Assembly: GCA_025024175.1 (NCBI GenBank)
Contig: QCXZ01000137.1
Span: 17,422,001 to 17,486,000, forward strand
Direction: 5' to 3'
DNA: 64,000 nucleotides
Source: Rhyzopertha dominica
Lineage: Eukaryota > Arthropoda > Insecta > Coleoptera > Bostrichidae
Shown here: positions 60,501 to 64,000 of the stretch, piece by piece
Position numbering within the stretch: the stretch's first letter is position 1
How the letters are laid out: every line of letters begins with the position of its first letter
The notes under the pieces: model-generated
Database searches by the model: none
The model's input: the letters and a program-made list of their open reading frames with translations, nothing else
Told to the model about the DNA's origin: nothing
Translations under genes and position numbers: made by a program

Positions 60501-61789
60501 ATTTTTTCGGAAATGTGTTAGCCTGCAAACACACTAAACTATTTAATAGTTAATAGTATAGACAATATTCTTCGCAATATTGTGTAATGGAGTATTGAGA
60601 CAAAGTTGTTCCTTCTAAATTACACAAGTTAAAATGGGAAATTGTCATGACCTTAAAGACGATATTTTACCCAAAAAATTCGACTAAAAAAATATGTTTT
60701 AAGTTCAAGGTAACGCAATGTTCCAGGAAACACTTTGAACAATGTTAAGCACTTTGTTATTGTGGAATGTTTGACGCGCGAGTGTTTCCACAGTGCAAAC
60801 AGAATAATTATATTACCAAACCTAACACCGAACGCCATCGCAAATGCTGAATGGTAACAAAAATTATTAAAATAACAGGTTGATACAAAAAAACGTCTAA
60901 TAAAAATATTCCCACGACGCTTCATGTAGGACTATCCACTAATAAGCGTACCTAGCGTCTGTATATTATACTTAGAAAACTCTTAGCGCTATCGCCCTGA
61001 GAAATTGTTTCCCTTAAATATCGTCTCTTTGCAAATAAACGCAAATAACTCAAAAATTTGCTGTTAAGTATAATAGGACGGTATAAACTTCTTCTCTTTT
61101 GACCTCGCGAATAGTGAACGATTTAAACACCTTGCCAAAATGCCAAAATTCACCCAAAGTACAGAATTCTATAAAACAGAAACGAAAGAAGCGGTTTGCT
61201 TGAAAAAATTGTAATAATTAAAATATGTCAAACATTTGTGTGAAAGAAAAAGAAATCGGCTAATTTAGGATGGGCGGAAATGTAATAAAAACGCGGAAAT
61301 GAATAACCCACATGTTACCAATAATTTGAGAAAAAATATCGTCAAGACCAGAGTTAGTAATCACTTTTTCGGATCGAACTGAAATATATTGCTGCCTGGG
61401 AAAATTTATAAAGGAAAATGAGCCGATTAATAAAATGGCAGAGGAAAGCAACATATTAATTTGATAAAAAGAAGCGTGCCGTTATCGGGCTTCGAAATTA
61501 AATTAATATCTTAGTCTTGTTATTATTTTTGCGATACATATTTTTAACTATTATAAAAATTAAACTTCAGCAAGCCTAAGATGATCCTTTTGAATAGTTC
61601 GTCTATTAAATAAGCTACTGACCAGAAGATGCGAACAAAACTTTCTGGGTGTAACGGTAGCCCTTATAGTTCTAGTTTCTAGTCTTTTGCGAACATGATA
61701 GCAAGGATGTTGGTGTAGACAACTACTTGCACTCAAACACAATTTTTGATTTCCGCAATCATGCTGGTTGCGTTTAAAAAACCTTCTAC
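60501..61789. other. no gene recognised
   Basis: AT-rich sequence without supportable ORFs or repeats. Confidence 0.35.
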
Positions 61790-62350
61790 TTCAATTTCTT
61801 CAAAGGAAAAATATAGGCGTATAAGATCTGAAGACCCTGTTGTCAATTAAGTAAGTCCTTTCCTTCCAACCCAGCCCCTGGAAGTTGTCATCAAGAAATT
61901 GTTTCACAGGATCATCATAATGACGATGTGCATCGTTCTGCTAAAAAACTCGATCCGTCTTGTTCCATGATGTCACTGATATGGAGATAAATTAATGTGT
62001 CTGACATACGGAGATACAGCTGACGTTAGAGATTTTTCTTAAGGAAGAAAGGACCTACGATATGATCACCTAATATGCTAATTTTTGTGAATGTATATTA
62101 GCCTTAAGTGAAGAGTAACATCATTCCAGTATCTGCAATTATGTCGATTAACATGGACACTTAAGACAAATGTAAACTCGTCTGAAAAGCAAGAATCGTA
62201 AAAAAAACGTGGATGACTCTCGAGTTTTCACAGATATTCAGTTGTCTATCATAACATCGTCTTCACTTAATCATGTGTCAAGTCAATTTTGAAAGGTGAA
62301 ACTCATGCTTGTGGAAAATCATGTAGACTGATGATGTGTTGACTCCAGAA
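61790..62350 (-). pseudogene. mariner-like transposase remnant
   Basis: Minus-strand reading, right to left: SGVNTSSVYMIFHKHEFHLS, FSDEFTFVLSVHVNRHNCRY (a FSDE.TF.L.G.VNRHNCRYW core) and AHRHYDDPVKQFLDDNF, which matches an APPHY...VRQFL block. It belongs to the same transposase family as 32.6-34.5 kb. Stops and frame changes throughout. Confidence 0.6.
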
Positions 62351-64000
62351 ACGTGCGAACAGGTTTTAAATTTTCACTGAGAACGATTCTGAACCTAGTA
62401 ATCAATTACAAAATTAGTAATAATTCAATTTATACACTGCAAAAAAGTGAGGAGGGTAAGAAACACGTAAAAATTGAAAACCGATTAAGTTGTTTCAGTT
62501 TTTAGTGCATTAGAGATCCATTGATACGTTTTCGTAATTTATAACAATAAACAGTCATTTTGAACTTAAGAAAGCAGAAAATTTCCGCTTTTGAACTAAT
62601 TTAATATTTTCTTATAATAATTCAATAAAAAAAATGATAGCATTGTCAATGAGACGTTACATCACAAGATGCCCCCTCTGAAATGAAATCGACCTATTTT
62701 AGTATTTTACTAGAATTTGTCTTGCATAAGACATTGAAACAGCGGGTATAAACAGATATAGTTGCTGCGTTTATATGCCTTTGTTTTTATTTATGGTGAT
62801 TTTCAGTGACTTTGGAACGTATGTTTTGACTAATACCGATTCCATAACGCATTAGCAAAATCATATGTCTGTTTTTAATCTTCAACAATATATTATAACA
62901 TTGTCGATCGATACGTTTGTGTTTGATTATATAATGAATTGGTGACGTAGGCTCAAAGATCAAACGCGGGAAATATTAGACAAAACAACAAATTATACTG
63001 GTAACTGATAAGTATACAAGTAACTTAATAAGGTGCCTTGTAAAATAATTTAAATTTCATGACATCAAAATAGGTATACTTAGAATTAANTTCAATACAA
63101 TTGTAGATACAGAAATAATTAAAGCACAGTTTTATAAATTTATTGTATCAATGGAAAACCAACATGTATTATATTTGATTCTTATCACATTTNGGCGCTT
63201 TGAACTANTTAGAATTGTCCCTGTCGTTTATGCAACAATCAAAAGTAAACTGAAACAGACCCCGAGCTATTGCCCAAAACNCCTGAGTTTGGAAAGCTAT
63301 CTGAATAAACTATGCCCAAACTAATTCCCCTCCTGCCACGGACCGTCTCCAAAGAAAATCGTTTATATTTTGTCTGTATATCCATAATGACTTCTGGCCC
63401 CACCGGAGATCCGGCTAGTGTTTAATCCGCGCGAGATCTACCGGGGCACTTTCCACTTTGTCCTCAGGCGTTAAGGGCTTTTTGCGCCGTCGTAGTGACA
63501 TAGTCGTTCTTTTAGATGTTGTTTAGCACATAATAATGAGGTTTTTATGGTCCTTTGTGTTTCCAGTGCAACGCAGCTTGCAGGAAAAAGGGCTTCCGTT
63601 CCGCTGCGGAGATAATAAGTTATAATCGTCCAGTAGATGGACTAACCGGTCAAACAGTGAAAAAAAGTAAAGTGGATATTTCTGGTTGAAACCCCACTTA
63701 GCAAAGTAGGGTGGAAGTTTGAATGTAATTGTCTATAATAATTAGCTTCGTGAATAATGCTAATGTTCTCTCTTGTGTTCGGTGAGGTACAAACGGAGTT
63801 AGATTGTAAAATTAAGGTACACCGTTTTAATAGCACCACTAGATCCACTGTCAAAAACAATATCTTGGGTGCAAATTTTAATATTTCAAGCTTTTACTGA
63901 TATACTTGAAATAAAAGACATTTTAGCTCGCTTAAGAATCATTTCCGCACTTACGCCCATAAAAGCTATTTTCTGTTTTGACCTAAGAAACCACGCCTCC
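62351..64000. other. no gene recognised; GC-richer block near 63.3-63.6 kb
   Basis: AT-rich to about 63.2 kb, with several ambiguous bases (63090, 63193, 63208, 63281). A markedly less AT-rich block follows at about 63300-63630, without a recognisable ORF. Confidence 0.35.

Noticed and set aside
1..64000. CRISPR arrays, operons or bacterial-type systems
   Set aside because: No regularly spaced repeats or prokaryotic gene organisation; introns and poly(A) signals show a eukaryotic genome.

Overview
The window is AT-rich eukaryotic nuclear DNA: spliced genes with GT-AG introns, AATAAA poly(A) signals, long introns and dense transposon debris. The two genes and the repeat content (Mag-like Ty3/gypsy, many Tc1/mariner types, THAP-type element, tRNA-like SINEs) point to an insect. 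A beetle or similar genome is a weak guess only. Scattered single 'n' bases suggest a draft or consensus assembly.

Layout. 1-5.55 kb (+): 3' part of a gene for a C-terminal AT-hook/bZIP transcription factor, Xrp1-like; four coding exons lie here and the 5' end is off the left edge. Its second intron holds a TTAA-flanked inverted-repeat element. 5.55-10.26 kb: intergenic, with a LINE C-terminal fragment split by a 381-bp MITE and a mariner-like C-terminal fragment. 10.26-36.08 kb (-): a complete 184-residue calexcitin/sarcoplasmic-type EF-hand calcium-binding protein in five coding exons, with a 19.3-kb first coding intron. Its start-codon exon opens with 8 nt of 5'UTR behind a splice acceptor, so at least one non-coding exon lies further right.

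36-64 kb has no host coding exon that I can support. It may be the upstream intron and regulatory domain of the calexcitin gene or intergenic DNA. It holds a mariner pseudogene carrying a 266-bp foldback insertion, a complete but internally deleted Ty3/gypsy element (45,415-49,265; 166-bp LTRs, CCAAC target duplication), a nested set of a LINE fragment, a 14-bp-TIR element and a hAT-like element (53.7-55.1 kb), Tc1 and mariner fragments, and an inverted pair of tRNA-like SINE sequences (59.7-60.2 kb).

The two host genes run convergently (plus, then minus) and show no sign of shared function: one is a nuclear transcription factor, the other a cytosolic calcium sensor. I did not find an obviously new functional system. 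The most unusual items are the inverted tRNA-like pair inside a palindrome, the dispersed foldback family, the THAP element with its own terminal repeats, the LTR element whose near-identical LTRs contrast with its broken interior, and a series of relatively GC-rich unexplained islands.
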